Under the pieces are notes generated by a model. That model was not told where the DNA came from. It did not search any database and saw only the letters and a list, made by a program, of their open reading frames with translations. Made by a program: the position numbers and the translations under genes. Of a stretch of DNA of 64,000 nt, positions 34,021 through 42,963 are shown one piece after another. Source of the DNA: Pirellulales bacterium (GTDB lineage: Bacteria > Planctomycetota > Planctomycetia > Pirellulales > JAEUIK01); assembly GCA_019745975.1 (NCBI GenBank), contig JAIESQ010000078.1:1-64000 (forward strand). The letters run 5' to 3'. Position 1 is the stretch's first letter; each line of letters begins with the position of its first letter.

Positions 34021-35247
34021 GTGTTTCGCGAAGCTCGCTTATCCAACGGCTTGGAAATTGTCGCCGAGTGCAACGACGACGTGCACTCGAGCGCCGTGGG
34101 CTTCTTCGTGCGCACCGGCGCGCGCGACGAAACGGACGAAGTCGCCGGCGTCAGTCATTTTCTCGAGCACATGATGTTCAAGGGGACGCCGACGCGCTCG
34201 GCGGCCGACGTCAACCGCGAGTTCGACGAGCTGGGGGCGCACTACAACGCCTTCACCAGCGAGGAGAACACGGTCTATTACGCCGCGGTGCTGCCCGAGT
34301 ATCTCGGCCGCGCGGTGGCCCTGCTGGGAGACATTCTGCGGCCATCGCTGCGGCAGGCCGATTTCGACACCGAGAAGCAGGTGATCCTCGAAGAAATCAA
34401 GATGTACGAGGATCAGCCCCCCTACGGCGCCTACGAGAAAGTGAAGGCGGCTTACTTCGGCAAGCATCCGCTGGGACGCAGCGTGCTCGGCTCGCTGGAG
34501 AGCGTCGGTGCGCTGTCGGCCGAACAGATGCGGACGTATTTCGACGGCCGCTACAGCCCCGGCAACATCACGCTCGTGGCGTCGGGCCGCATCGGCTTCG
34601 ACGCTTTGGTCGACACGGCCCAGCAAGCGTGCGGGCATTGGAAAGCGGTGCCGGCCGCGCGCACGGTGGCGCCTGCCACGCCGCACCCTGGCTTTGGGTG
34701 TGTCGAGAAGCCGTCGGCGGCGCAGGAGTATGCCCTGCAGTTGGCCGCGGCGCCGGCCGCGGGCGACGCCGATCGCTATGCCGCGAAACTGCTCACGGTC
34801 ATCCTCGGAGATGACTCAGGGAGCCGGCTCTACTGGGAGCTGACCGATCCGGGCCGCGCCGAGCACGTCAGCCTGAGCCATTACGATTACATGGGAGCCG
34901 GGCTGTTCATGACCTACCTGGCGTGCGATCCGCAGGCGGCCGCCGACAATCTCGCCCGGATCGAAAAAATCTACCGCGAGATCGAAGCCGATGGCCCGAC
35001 CGACGACGAGCTCGAGAAGGCCAAGCGCAAAGTGAACTCGCGCGTTGTGCTGGGGAGCGAGAAGCCTCGCTCGCGGCTGTTCAGCGTGGGCATGAACTGG
35101 GTGCAGCGCGGCGAGTACCGCACCGTGAAGGAAGATCTCGATGCCGTGGCGCGGCTGAGCTGCGCTGACTTGGTCGACGTGCTGAAGCGCTATCCACTGA
35201 CGCGCAACTGCACGCTAGCTGTTGGGCCGCTGCCGCGGCTGGGCTGA
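34021..35247 (+). CDS. M16 zinc metallopeptidase, catalytic subunit
   Basis: A 408-residue insulinase-family peptidase. The inverted zinc motif HFLEH (46-50) is present in GVSHFLEHMMFKGTPTRSA, and the third ligand is expected in the conserved TEEN/ILEEIKMYED region (about 80-140). The C-terminal half carries LGDDSGSRLYWELTDPGRAEHVS, the usual substrate-binding half. GTG start at 34021, preceded by a strong AGGAGG. Probably forms a heterodimer with the inactive homologue upstream and degrades or processes peptides. No signal peptide, so cytoplasmic. Confidence 0.93.
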   Translation: MFREARLSNGLEIVAECNDDVHSSAVGFFVRTGARDETDEVAGVSHFLEHMMFKGTPTRSAADVNREFDELGAHYNAFTSEENTVYYAAVLPEYLGRAVALLGDILRPSLRQADFDTEKQVILEEIKMYEDQPPYGAYEKVKAAYFGKHPLGRSVLGSLESVGALSAEQMRTYFDGRYSPGNITLVASGRIGFDALVDTAQQACGHWKAVPAARTVAPATPHPGFGCVEKPSAAQEYALQLAAAPAAGDADRYAAKLLTVILGDDSGSRLYWELTDPGRAEHVSLSHYDYMGAGLFMTYLACDPQAAADNLARIEKIYREIEADGPTDDELEKAKRKVNSRVVLGSEKPRSRLFSVGMNWVQRGEYRTVKEDLDAVARLSCADLVDVLKRYPLTRNCTLAVGPLPRLG

Positions 35248-35401
35248 TTGCCGCAGAGCTTGCTTCATTCAAATCCGTTCGATCGGGTGCCACTGGCTCT
35301 GCCGGCTCTGCCAGTGCGTTGATGGGTGCCACTGCTGGCTTGCCCAGCAGTGCTCGACGGTTGACGCCGGAATTCGATTGCGGCGGCGTCGCACAACGCG
35401 G
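35248..35401. repeat. intergenic copy of the 31-nt dispersed repeat
   Basis: Positions 35324-35354 match the reverse complement of 150-180 at 30 of 31 bases, and 35285-35318 holds a shorter relative (GGGTGCCACTGGCTCTGCC). This gap follows the M16 operon and faces the end of the minus-strand small gene. Confidence 0.8.
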
Positions 35402-35647
35402 TTAAGTTCCCTCGTTGATACCGAAGGCGGTCGCATCCTCTTGCAGGTTCGCGAGCGCGCGGTCGACGAGGCGGCGAATCTCCGCGTCGACTACCGCCAC
35501 GCTCTTCTTGTTTTCCGGCAACATCATCCAGCATGTGGAGATGGCGTTTCGAATCGCCTGGTCGACGGCTTGTGGACCAAGCATATCTCGCAAATGAGTC
35601 GCCCGTTGCGGATCGTCGTCCGAGAACACTTGAGAATAGGCGGCCAT
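35402..35647 (-). CDS. small hypothetical protein
   Basis: An 81-residue, mostly helical, soluble protein with no recognised motif. The sequence reads MAAYSQVFSDDDPQRATHLR, then AIRNAISTCWMMLPENKKSV and EIRRLVDRALANLQEDA. The ATG at 35647 has GAGGGAA three bases upstream, a good ribosome binding site. A hairpin repeat (35679-35693) stands just upstream. It is the last gene of the minus-strand run that includes lepB but is separated from it by about 150 bases. Confidence 0.65.
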   Translation of the reverse strand: MAAYSQVFSDDDPQRATHLRDMLGPQAVDQAIRNAISTCWMMLPENKKSVAVVDAEIRRLVDRALANLQEDATAFGINEGT

Positions 35648-35678
35648 GATTCCCTCACTTTGGTGCAAAGAGACTAGT

Positions 35679-35693
35679 GTGCGTAAAACGCAC
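35679..35693. repeat. GTGCGT-AAA-ACGCAC hairpin repeat
   Basis: Fourth member of the hairpin family seen at 1429-1449, 28578-28594 and 28659-28675. Here it lies upstream of a small gene instead of downstream of one. Confidence 0.6.
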
Positions 35694-35799
35694 CAACTCG
35701 ACGCTGGGCCAAATTGCAACAACGTCGCCCGCGTTCGCCGCAGGGATTGCTCCGCGAGATCGCACGGTCCGCTCGCTCGCGTCAATGTTGCCCACTCTC

Positions 35800-36390
35800 T
35801 TATTTAACCCGACCCACGCGCGGCTTCGGCCAGAGGATCAGCCATGCCCGGCCCACGATGGCATCGGCTGCCAACGGCCCATTGAAGCGGCTGTCGTCGG
35901 AGTCCTTGAGGTCGTCCCCCAACACGTAATAGCCGTCGCCGCAGGGGACCGGTTTGCCCTCGGTCAGGTTGCCGTAGGCCAGGTACTTCACGTCGACCGA
36001 GCCGGGCACGTCGACCGGCTGGCCGTCGATCACCAGCTTGCCTTGCCGTGTCATCTGCACGTACTCGCCGGGCAGGCCCGCCACGCGCTTCATCCGCTTT
36101 TCTCCGTCGGGCGTGAAGAACGTGATCACCTCCCAGCGGCGCGGCGCGCGGAAGCGGTAGCTGATCTTTTCGGTGAGCACGCGGTCGCCGTTGTCGAGGC
36201 TCGTGCCTTGCAGCGCCGGCGTCATCGATGGCGACGTGACGATCGAGATGTCGAACGAGAGCCACCAGACGGCCACCAACAGCCCAAACAGCGCGAACCC
36301 GCGCTCGGCCCAGCGCAATGCGCCGCGGGCGAACCGGTGGCCCGCCCGCGGCGACGCGGTGTCTGCGCTCGATTTGGCCGGTTGCCGCAT
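35800..36390 (-). CDS. lepB: signal peptidase I
   Basis: A 196-residue membrane serine protease that cleaves signal peptides. One helix (about 32-46) leads into the catalytic Ser55 in PSMTPAL. The general-base Lys101 stands in MKRVAGLPGE, and the C-terminal GDDLKDSDDSRFNGPL is the family box E. About 30 cytoplasmic residues precede the helix. The ATG at 36390 follows the upstream stop by 34 bases; an ATG at 36516 would overlap that gene. Third in a row with two small duplicated membrane proteins. Confidence 0.93.
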   Translation of the reverse strand: MRQPAKSSADTASPRAGHRFARGALRWAERGFALFGLLVAVWWLSFDISIVTSPSMTPALQGTSLDNGDRVLTEKISYRFRAPRRWEVITFFTPDGEKRMKRVAGLPGEYVQMTRQGKLVIDGQPVDVPGSVDVKYLAYGNLTEGKPVPCGDGYYVLGDDLKDSDDSRFNGPLAADAIVGRAWLILWPKPRVGRVK

Positions 36391-36424
36391 CGAGGATTCT
36401 GCGCCCGATTCTGTCGACGTCGCG

Positions 36425-36766
36425 TCAGCGAACGTCGTCAGGTTTGTCGTCGGAAGCAGTGTCTCCGACGGCGAGCTCGGTCGCTTCGTTGGCGAATTGT
36501 CCAGCGGCTTGTGCATCGCGCAGCGCCTGTTCGATGAGTTGCTCGCGTCGTTGGGCTTCCGCCTGGGCCGACCGCGTGGCCGGCTGCGAGCCAATCCCCG
36601 GCATCAGGGCCAGCAGTAGCGTGGCGACAAGTAATCCGAACGCCGCGAGCACGAACCCGCGTGCGATGCGAGCCATCAAGCTAGTGGACCAGACGCGATT
36701 CTCAAGTTTCGCTTCTTGCTCGCGACTTTTCGCGTCGGAGCGGTCCTTTTCATGCGATTCATCCAT
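36425..36766 (-). CDS. small single-helix membrane protein, paralogue A
   Basis: A 113-residue protein. An acidic/basic head (MDESHEKDRSDAKSREQEAK) leads to MARIARGFVLAAFGLLVATLLLAL, one helix, and a charged helical tail QRREQLIEQALRDAQAAGQF. It aligns over most of its length with the next gene upstream. The ATG is preceded by GGGAGAG. Function unknown; its position before lepB suggests but does not prove a link with protein export. Confidence 0.7.
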   Translation of the reverse strand: MDESHEKDRSDAKSREQEAKLENRVWSTSLMARIARGFVLAAFGLLVATLLLALMPGIGSQPATRSAQAEAQRREQLIEQALRDAQAAGQFANEATELAVGDTASDDKPDDVR

Positions 36767-36811
36767 GGGTCAACTCTCCCGAAAAAAAGATGAATAAAAA
36801 CATGCCCCGAT

Positions 36812-37165
36812 TCAACGCGGATGAATGTTCGTGTTGGTGGCCGGCGGATCGCCGTGCTCGTCCCCAGTGCGGTTGTCGCCGATCTCGCTGGCCTGGCGCT
36901 CCTGGAGCGCTTGCTCGATCGCCGCCTGCCGCTCGGCGAATTTCAGTTTCGACGAACGTGTCGCACCGCCCGAGGATTGGATCGTCGCACCGACGAAGTC
37001 CAGGACCACCAGCAAAATCATGCCGACCAGTAGACCATACGCCAGGACCACCGTCCCGCGTGCGATGCGAGCCATGAAGGTCTGCGACGGCGCGTCTTTC
37101 ACACTTGGAAGGTGATGCCGTGAACGGTCCTCGCTTGTCCCGTCATTTGGTTTCGATTCGTCCAT
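36812..37165 (-). CDS. small single-helix membrane protein, paralogue B
   Basis: A 117-residue tandem copy of the preceding-coordinate gene: MDES start, MARIARGTVVLAYGLLVGMILLVVL helix, then ERQAAIEQALQERQASEIGD as the helical tail. The upstream bases also match (a run of A on the plus strand next to GGAGAGG), so the duplication includes regulatory DNA. The frame is open upstream into the radical SAM relic, so a longer 173-residue fusion product is formally possible. The ATG at 37165 has its own GGAGAGG. Confidence 0.7.
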   Translation of the reverse strand: MDESKPNDGTSEDRSRHHLPSVKDAPSQTFMARIARGTVVLAYGLLVGMILLVVLDFVGATIQSSGGATRSSKLKFAERQAAIEQALQERQASEIGDNRTGDEHGDPPATNTNIHPR

Positions 37166-37234
37166 GGGATGCCTCTCCAGAAAAAAAGAAGGATGAAGAC
37201 TTGCACCGATTGAATCCGAGGCAGGTGGCCTGAG

Positions 37235-37333
37235 AACAACCACGCGGCGCAGCTTGTCACCCGTGTAGCAGTACGTGCAGCGCAGGTTGCACGCGTGGTT
37301 GACGACGAGCGTAAGGCCAAAGTTCGCGTACAT
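37235..37333 (-). pseudogene. 5' relic of a radical SAM enzyme gene
   Basis: From the ATG at 37333 the minus strand reads MYANFGLTLVVNHACNLRC then TYCYTGDKLRR, the start of a radical SAM protein with an intact CxxxCxxC cluster motif. The similarity stops after about 33 residues, where the frame runs into the leader of the duplicated membrane protein. The several hundred residues of barrel and C-terminal domain are missing. The rest of the 37166-37556 gap holds small inverted repeats only. Confidence 0.7.
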
Positions 37334-37556
37334 CGCCGGTTCCGGACGGCAAATGATGCGACAGAAAACGTCGACGCGAGACGAGACGCTCGCATTCTCG
37401 ACATTATCCAGCGAAGTTGCAACAGAGTTTAATTGTTAGCGAGCTAAGGCTCACGGCAGACAGATGAGATTCGACAGCGTCTCGAAAGCGCGGGGAGAGC
37501 GGAATCAATTACGCGTTGACCTGCTGCAAACGCGCGGCGTCGGTGTCTCAGTCGGG

Positions 37557-39488
37557 TTATTTACGTGTGTCCCCAGCGTCACGCCGGATGAGCACCACCC
37601 AATCTTCCGCGGCATTGCTTGGCGGAGGGCCAAGCTCGTCGAGAACGCCGCCGGTAATCGGTTGCACCTCGCCAGCGAACTCGCCCGAGCGCGGGTTGAA
37701 CCAGCGCTGGGTGGCGGCGCCGGAGAGATCGCGAAGATCGAGCGTGCCGGTCGCTGACGCCGACGGCAGATAGACCGCGTAGCACTGGCCGCGTTTGACG
37801 AACACTTGCGGCCCGAGCGCCGCCTTGCGCCCGCGGCCGACGCCAATCTCGATCGTGGCGGCCCCTTGTGACAGGTCGTCGGCGGGCTCCATCTCCCAGA
37901 AGGGAAGCTGCTCCTCGAGGAAACGCCGCGCGATCGCCAGGTAGCGCCAGAGCCGGACGCGCTCGTGGGTTTTGAAGCTGTCGGTAGCGAGCAAGTCGTC
38001 GAGAATGAACTCGAGCTGGCCACCGGAGAAGTAGGTCGGCCAGATCTTCTCGCGGCGGTGCCCGTCGGCATCGTCGACCGGAACGTGCGACGCCGCCTGG
38101 CCGCGATCGAGCGTGAACTCGTCGAGACAGATCGGGAGTGGCCGGCCGGCCTGGCGCGTGGCGGTGCGCAGGTCTTCAGTCACTTCGTGGTTCGGCCGCT
38201 GATTGAGCTGGACCGAGGTGGTGCTGAAGCGCTCGTCGCCAAAGGTGAAGCGGAGCGCGGCGAGGGGATCGCCGGCGCTGTGAACCGTGACGGGATGATC
38301 GTAAGGATCGACGGCCCGCACGTAGTCGGCGAAGGCCCGTACGCGCTCGGGCCCGAAGTTGAAGTCAAGGTTGTACTCCTCGCAGAGGTTCCATTGCAGG
38401 GCCAGGTGATGGCCGAAGCGAGCGACGAGCTCGCGGTAGTAGAGCTTGCGCTCGGGGCCAAGCTCGCCGTCGTCGAGCTCGCGCTTGTTGGCCGCTTCAG
38501 CCTCGTTGAACACGAAGTGCAAGAAGATGCCTAGCCGCTGCGCGTGCGCAAACACGATCTCCCACTGCCGCAGCTTGCCGACGTCGAAGTGCAGATTGTC
38601 GTTGTCGGCGCTGCCGCGAGGGTTGATGGTACGCGACTGGCCGCTAGTTAAACTGTGCGTGTCACCACGGGATTCGCTCGACGACCACGGCCACACATCC
38701 TTTCCATCGCCGCCGACGTTCATCGTCAAAAAGTAGATGCTGTTGACTTGCCGGCTGGCCAGGTAGTTGAGGGCGCCGATGATCGCCCGACCCTGCCCGT
38801 CGCCCCAATCGGGATCGCTGTCGCGCCAGTCGGTCGCGTGTGCCTGGTACTTGTGGTGTGCTGGCGTGCGATCGAAGCCGGCGTAGGCCAAGAAATTCTC
38901 CGGCTCGTCGGCGCCGCCGCGAAGCCAGTAGGGGCCGTCGACGAACTTCAGGTAATGACGGCCGACGTAGTCGAGCCGTCCCCATTTGAGGAAGCCGGGC
39001 GCGTCGAGGTCGCGCGGCGCGATCTCGAACGATCCTCCAGCGGCGAATTCGGCGAGGGGCTCACCGGCGTCGGCCGCCAGATCGATCGCCACTAGCGGGC
39101 CGCGGCGAAACTCGGCCGTGTACTGCCAGGCGCCCGGCGCATCGGGAGTGAAACGCACGCGCCAGACATTTCCGCGCGGCCCGCCGGCGCCATCGCCATC
39201 GAAGCAGCCTGGGACGAAGAGCGGCTCGTGACCCGGCCGAGTGAATGTGACCTGCAGGCGGATATCGAGGAACGGATTGGGGTCGTCGTCGGTTTCGGCA
39301 GCCGCCGGGCCGACAAACGAGAGTGTCAACGGATGCCAGGTAGTCAGTCGGCCATCAATTCGTGCTTCGCCCCCGCGTGTAGCCGCGCAGGTAACTTCCA
39401 GCACGACAATCAACGGTGCAAATAGCTTGAGAGATCGCCAGAGTGGTCGACCAGCTTGATCGGCAGTTCGAGCACGGCGTGGTTTCAC
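37557..39488 (-). CDS. exported DUF5060-type glycoside hydrolase-like protein
   Basis: A 643-residue protein with a hydrophobic leader ([14 protein letters not shown]). A DUF5060-like beta domain (about 50-150, [20 protein letters not shown]) is followed by a TIM-barrel-like region (about 190-510), with candidate acidic residues in [30 protein letters not shown] and [10 protein letters not shown]. The C-terminal 100 residues form a small beta domain ([20 protein letters not shown]). Likely a cell-surface or periplasmic glycosidase. The GTG at 39488 overlaps the mscL stop (GTGA), so the two are translationally coupled. Confidence 0.8.
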   Translation of the reverse strand: MKPRRARTADQAGRPLWRSLKLFAPLIVVLEVTCAATRGGEARIDGRLTTWHPLTLSFVGPAAAETDDDPNPFLDIRLQVTFTRPGHEPLFVPGCFDGDGAGGPRGNVWRVRFTPDAPGAWQYTAEFRRGPLVAIDLAADAGEPLAEFAAGGSFEIAPRDLDAPGFLKWGRLDYVGRHYLKFVDGPYWLRGGADEPENFLAYAGFDRTPAHHKYQAHATDWRDSDPDWGDGQGRAIIGALNYLASRQVNSIYFLTMNVGGDGKDVWPWSSSESRGDTHSLTSGQSRTINPRGSADNDNLHFDVGKLRQWEIVFAHAQRLGIFLHFVFNEAEAANKRELDDGELGPERKLYYRELVARFGHHLALQWNLCEEYNLDFNFGPERVRAFADYVRAVDPYDHPVTVHSAGDPLAALRFTFGDERFSTTSVQLNQRPNHEVTEDLRTATRQAGRPLPICLDEFTLDRGQAASHVPVDDADGHRREKIWPTYFSGGQLEFILDDLLATDSFKTHERVRLWRYLAIARRFLEEQLPFWEMEPADDLSQGAATIEIGVGRGRKAALGPQVFVKRGQCYAVYLPSASATGTLDLRDLSGAATQRWFNPRSGEFAGEVQPITGGVLDELGPPPSNAAEDWVVLIRRDAGDTRK

Positions 39489-39907
39489 GTCGCATTTAGC
39501 TCCGACGTGCAATGCCCACAGCGGGTGGCCTTGGCCGGCACGCTCATCAGGCAGCGGGGGCAGTCGCGCGTCGCCGGAGTAGTCGCCGTGGGGGGCTTCT
39601 TCAAGCGGTTCATCTGCCTGACTACAAAGAAGATGGCGGCCGCCACGATTGCAAAATCGAGCACCGTGTTGATGAATGCGCCGTAGCGGATCGCGACGGC
39701 AGGCACGTCCCCCTTGGCGTCGCGGAGCGTGACGACGAGATTCGAGAAATCGACGTTGCCCAACAGCAACCCGATCGGCGGCATGACGACGTCGGCCACG
39801 AGCGACGAGACGATCTTGCCGAAGGCGGCGCCGATGATGACGCCCACGGCCATGTCGACGACGTTGCCCTTAATGGCGAAATCGCGGAATTCCTTGAGGA
39901 TCGACAT
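39485..39907 (-). CDS. mscL: large-conductance mechanosensitive channel with zinc-ribbon tail
   Basis: A 140-residue inner-membrane channel that releases solutes on osmotic downshock. [29 protein letters not shown] is the family N-terminus, and the second helix ([24 protein letters not shown]) is intact. Unusually, the C-terminal bundle is followed by a Cys4 zinc-ribbon-like tail, [19 protein letters not shown]. The tail is not part of standard MscL. The stop overlaps the start of the DUF5060 gene. Confidence 0.95.
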   Translation of the reverse strand: MSILKEFRDFAIKGNVVDMAVGVIIGAAFGKIVSSLVADVVMPPIGLLLGNVDFSNLVVTLRDAKGDVPAVAIRYGAFINTVLDFAIVAAAIFFVVRQMNRLKKPPTATTPATRDCPRCLMSVPAKATRCGHCTSELNAT

Positions 39908-39934
39908 CGTGTGTCCCCACTGACTCGGGTTTGA

Positions 39935-40459
39935 TTACTTCCATTCGGTCTCTTGCTTGAACTCGCGGAAACCGCGTTTGAGGTAGTTGGCCAGCGCGGC
40001 GGGATGATCGAGCGTGCAGGTATGGACCCAATAGCGCTCGGCGCCGCGCTCGAACGCCAACCGGATCGACTCGCTCAAGAGGTAGCCCCCCAGCCCGCGC
40101 CCGACGAATTCCGGCAGCAACCCGAAATAAGCCAGTTGCACGTCGCGCGGATTGGCGACGTCGAGCTCGAAGTAGCCATACGGAGTGCCGCGGAGATAGC
40201 CGACCCAGGTTTCGAGGCCGGGCCGCTCGGCGTAGTCACGCCATGCGTCGAGTGTCCAACCTAGCCTGTCGGTCCACTGCCAATCGCGGCCGACTTCGGT
40301 GTAGAAGAACCGATTTAGCTCGGGGAGCGGGATCTCGACCTGTCGCAAGGCCAGCGCGTCGGGGCCGAGTTCTTCGAGGCTCGCGGCGTCGGGCGGTGGA
40401 GCAGGGCAAAAATCGCCACGCGCCATTTCGAGAAAGTGAATCGTGACTTCGGTCGGCAT
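39935..40459 (-). CDS. GNAT-family N-acetyltransferase
   Basis: A 174-residue acetyltransferase. The pantetheine-binding motif is LLPEFVGRGLGGYLLSESIR (about 112-131), and the closing strand HPAALANYLKRGFREFKQET fits the family. The N-terminal third is longer than in small GNAT proteins. ATG start at 40459. It precedes mscL by 27 bases on the same strand and may be co-transcribed. The substrate is unknown. Confidence 0.88.
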   Translation of the reverse strand: MPTEVTIHFLEMARGDFCPAPPPDAASLEELGPDALALRQVEIPLPELNRFFYTEVGRDWQWTDRLGWTLDAWRDYAERPGLETWVGYLRGTPYGYFELDVANPRDVQLAYFGLLPEFVGRGLGGYLLSESIRLAFERGAERYWVHTCTLDHPAALANYLKRGFREFKQETEWK

Positions 40460-40499
40460 CTACCCGCAAAGCCTCAATTGCGATGGATGGACGCGCGAC

Positions 40500-41981
40500 T
40501 TATGCGAACAGCCGCCGGAGTGGCGTCCCTTCGGCCAGGCGATAGGGACGGCCGCTGCCGTCGTGGATCACGCTCTCGGGATCGAGACCAAAGCGCCAAA
40601 ACAATGTCGCGGCCAGATCGCCCATACTGACGGGGTCGAGGGCCGGGTAGGCGCCGATCTTGTCGCTGGCGCCATAGGTGGTGCCGCCGCGCACGCCACC
40701 CCCAGAGAGCACGACGCTAAAGCAATCGGGCCAGTGGTCGCGACCACCGCTAGCGTTAATCTGTGGGGTGCGGCCAAACTCGCCGATCCAAACGACAAGC
40801 GTGTCGTCCAGCAGTCCCCCTTGCAGCAAGTCGGAGACCAGGGCCGCGAAACCGCGGTCGGACGGCGGGAGCAACTGATCGCGCAGGCGGCCGAAGTTAT
40901 CGACGTGGGTGTCCCAGTTATCCAAACCGTTGGTGACGTGATCGTAGACGCTCACGAATCGTACGCCGGCCTCGACCAGGCGGCGCGCCAACAGCAAGCT
41001 TTGCCCGAACCGCGTCCGCCCATAGCGATCTCGCGTACGGGCGTCCTCGCCGCCGAGATCAAGGGCGTGCCGTACTTCGCGTGAATGTAGTAAAGAAAAC
41101 GCCCGCTGGTAGAAGGCGTCGACGCGCTGAGTTGCTTCGACCGCGCCGAGCTGACGGCTTTGGGCGTCGATGCAGTCGAGCAGCCGTTGCCGCGCGTCGA
41201 GATCGGCCAGGCTGAGCGAGTTAGGCAACGACAGCTCGGGGACGCGGAAGTCGGAGCGATTTGGGTCGGCCAGCACCCGCAGCGGTTCGTGCGCAGCGCC
41301 GAGGAAGCCGGCGGTCTGCCCCGGCAGCATAACGACGTTGTACATGATGTGCGGCAACGCAACGTAGGGGGGAACCAGCGGCGCCCCGGGCAAGCTGTGG
41401 GCGAGCGCCGAGCCGTAACAGGGGAAATCGGTCGCCGGATCATTGGCCAGCAGCTCGAGATCGCCGCGCAAGGGAGTCCGACCCGATAGTGCCTCGACTG
41501 CGGCCGAATTGTGGTTGCGCATCGGATGATGCACGCTGCGCACGATCGCCAGGTGCTCCATTACTTTGGCGCAATGCGGCAAGTGTTCAGCCACTGGCAG
41601 GCCGGGGACCGTGGTAGCAATCGGCGCGAACTGGCCGCGGACTTCGCGTGGAGCGTCGGGCTTGAGATCCCAGGTGTCGAGATGGCTGGGGCCGCCGTAA
41701 AGGAAGACCAGAATGCAGGAGCGAATCGGCTTGCCGCTGGGGGCTGCAGCCACCGCGGTCGCCCCGTTGGAGGTCGGGTCCGCTCCGCGCGCACGGCGTT
41801 CGCCGGCCGCCAGCAGGGTCGAAAGGTTCAATCCCAGCGCGCCAAGTCCGCCGATCTGCAGCAACCTGCGGCGCGGAATGCGTGACGAATCGGTGCTGGC
41901 TCGCGCGCCAGTCGTGTGTTGGTTCGACCCAAGCCGAAGCTCTGCCAATCGTTGTGTCGTCAGGTCCGATTCATTACCCAC
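40500..41981 (-). CDS. DUF1501 protein, Tat-exported
   Basis: A 493-residue DUF1501 protein, second in the window. The leader has RRRLLQIGGLGALGLN (about residues 36-51), a twin-arginine signal. Family segments are ILVFLYGGPSHLDTWDLKPD, IVRSVHHPMRNHNSAAVEAL, WIGEFGRTPQINASGGRDHW and VVLSGGGVRGGTTYGASD. GTG at 41981 is chosen because GAGGT stands five bases before it; the frame is open further upstream with no better start. Again no DUF1549/1553 partner is adjacent. Confidence 0.88.
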   Translation of the reverse strand: MGNESDLTTQRLAELRLGSNQHTTGARASTDSSRIPRRRLLQIGGLGALGLNLSTLLAAGERRARGADPTSNGATAVAAAPSGKPIRSCILVFLYGGPSHLDTWDLKPDAPREVRGQFAPIATTVPGLPVAEHLPHCAKVMEHLAIVRSVHHPMRNHNSAAVEALSGRTPLRGDLELLANDPATDFPCYGSALAHSLPGAPLVPPYVALPHIMYNVVMLPGQTAGFLGAAHEPLRVLADPNRSDFRVPELSLPNSLSLADLDARQRLLDCIDAQSRQLGAVEATQRVDAFYQRAFSLLHSREVRHALDLGGEDARTRDRYGRTRFGQSLLLARRLVEAGVRFVSVYDHVTNGLDNWDTHVDNFGRLRDQLLPPSDRGFAALVSDLLQGGLLDDTLVVWIGEFGRTPQINASGGRDHWPDCFSVVLSGGGVRGGTTYGASDKIGAYPALDPVSMGDLAATLFWRFGLDPESVIHDGSGRPYRLAEGTPLRRLFA

Positions 41982-42460
41982 TGGGCACCTCGCAGCCGAC
42001 GACGACTCACGCGCCGGTTGGGACTTTTCGTGGAATTCGAACAGTTTAGCTGCCGTTGGCAAATTGGGGCAACCTGCGGCGATCAGGTCTACACTGAAAG
42101 CCGCGGAAAAATGAGATTCTCGCGGCTCGCGTTTGTCGGACGAGGTACTTCGCAAGTCAAACGATGGTCCGCCGCGCGCGATCTTCAGTCAGCGCGGGTT
42201 GTTACAGCGCAACGCCCTAGCACGCAACAACAGGCGTGAGAAGTGAAGTGGAGCGCGATGAGGAATTTCTTTCTTTTTTGCGCTGCGAGCGGTAGAATCA
42301 CGCCAGCCAGTGGTGGAACTGCCGACGTGGACAGCCGGCGCGATTTTCTCCGCCTGTCGCCAATTTTGCCGCTGGCATCGTAGCCAATCCTTGTCGAGGT
42401 CGACGAACACCTCGAGGTAATCGGCGGATCGCCGAGATTTGCTGGCAGGAGCCAGTTACC
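41982..42460. other. divergent intergenic region
   Basis: The gap lies between two divergent genes. It contains AT-rich patches at 42035-42075 and 42258-42300, the latter with TAGAAT at 42293-42298 as a possible -10 for the plus-strand gene. No gene, RNA or long repeat is apparent. Confidence 0.5.
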
Positions 42461-42955
42461 GTGTTGGGCACCGCGCTTGTTGCCGCTGGAATTGTTGTTG
42501 GCGTGGTGGCCGTGGCGGCCTCGATCTGGCGACCGATTCGCGACGCCCGCCGCGAGGCGCGGTTTGTTCGGGCGGGCCAACAGTTTCACTTGCAGCGCGA
42601 GCGGCTCGAAGCCAGGTTTCTGAAACTGGCGGGCGAAAGCGGTAAACCGCGCGGCCTGCGCTGGGCCGATTGCGAGTTCGACGACTCGGTTGTTTACGCC
42701 CGCAATCGCAACACTGGCGATCTGTCGGCATTCGTCGGCGTGACAATCGCGTTCGAAGCGATCGAAGGGGGGGGCATGGAAGAGGTCGAAGCGGTAAGCA
42801 ACCTGCGCGCGGCCACGGCCGTGTTTCAGTACGAACGTGGGAACTGGACAACGCACGGTCGGGCGATGTTCAATCTCAATCCCAGCCAGGCCATCGCCTT
42901 CTATCAGGGCCTGGTCGAACCGGTAGGCGAGCGCGCGGCGCGCCGGGCTTTTTAA
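42461..42955 (+). CDS. hypothetical membrane-anchored protein
   Basis: A 164-residue protein with one N-terminal helix (LGTALVAAGIVVGVVAVAASIW) followed by a basic stretch and a soluble domain of about 120 residues with no recognised motif (GLRWADCEFDDSVVYARNRN, VTIAFEAIEGGGMEEVEAVS). GTG start with GGAG upstream. It converges on the flotillin locus with only 8 bases between stops, and is divergent from the DUF1501 gene. Function unknown. Confidence 0.7.
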   Translation: MLGTALVAAGIVVGVVAVAASIWRPIRDARREARFVRAGQQFHLQRERLEARFLKLAGESGKPRGLRWADCEFDDSVVYARNRNTGDLSAFVGVTIAFEAIEGGGMEEVEAVSNLRAATAVFQYERGNWTTHGRAMFNLNPSQAIAFYQGLVEPVGERAARRAF

Positions 42956-42963
42956 CGAGCGGG

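Noticed and set aside
37099-37422. Minus-strand open frame of 107 residues overlapping the radical SAM relic
   Set aside because: It is Arg/Ser/Thr-rich, typical of a shadow frame, while the other frame gives the recognisable cluster motif.
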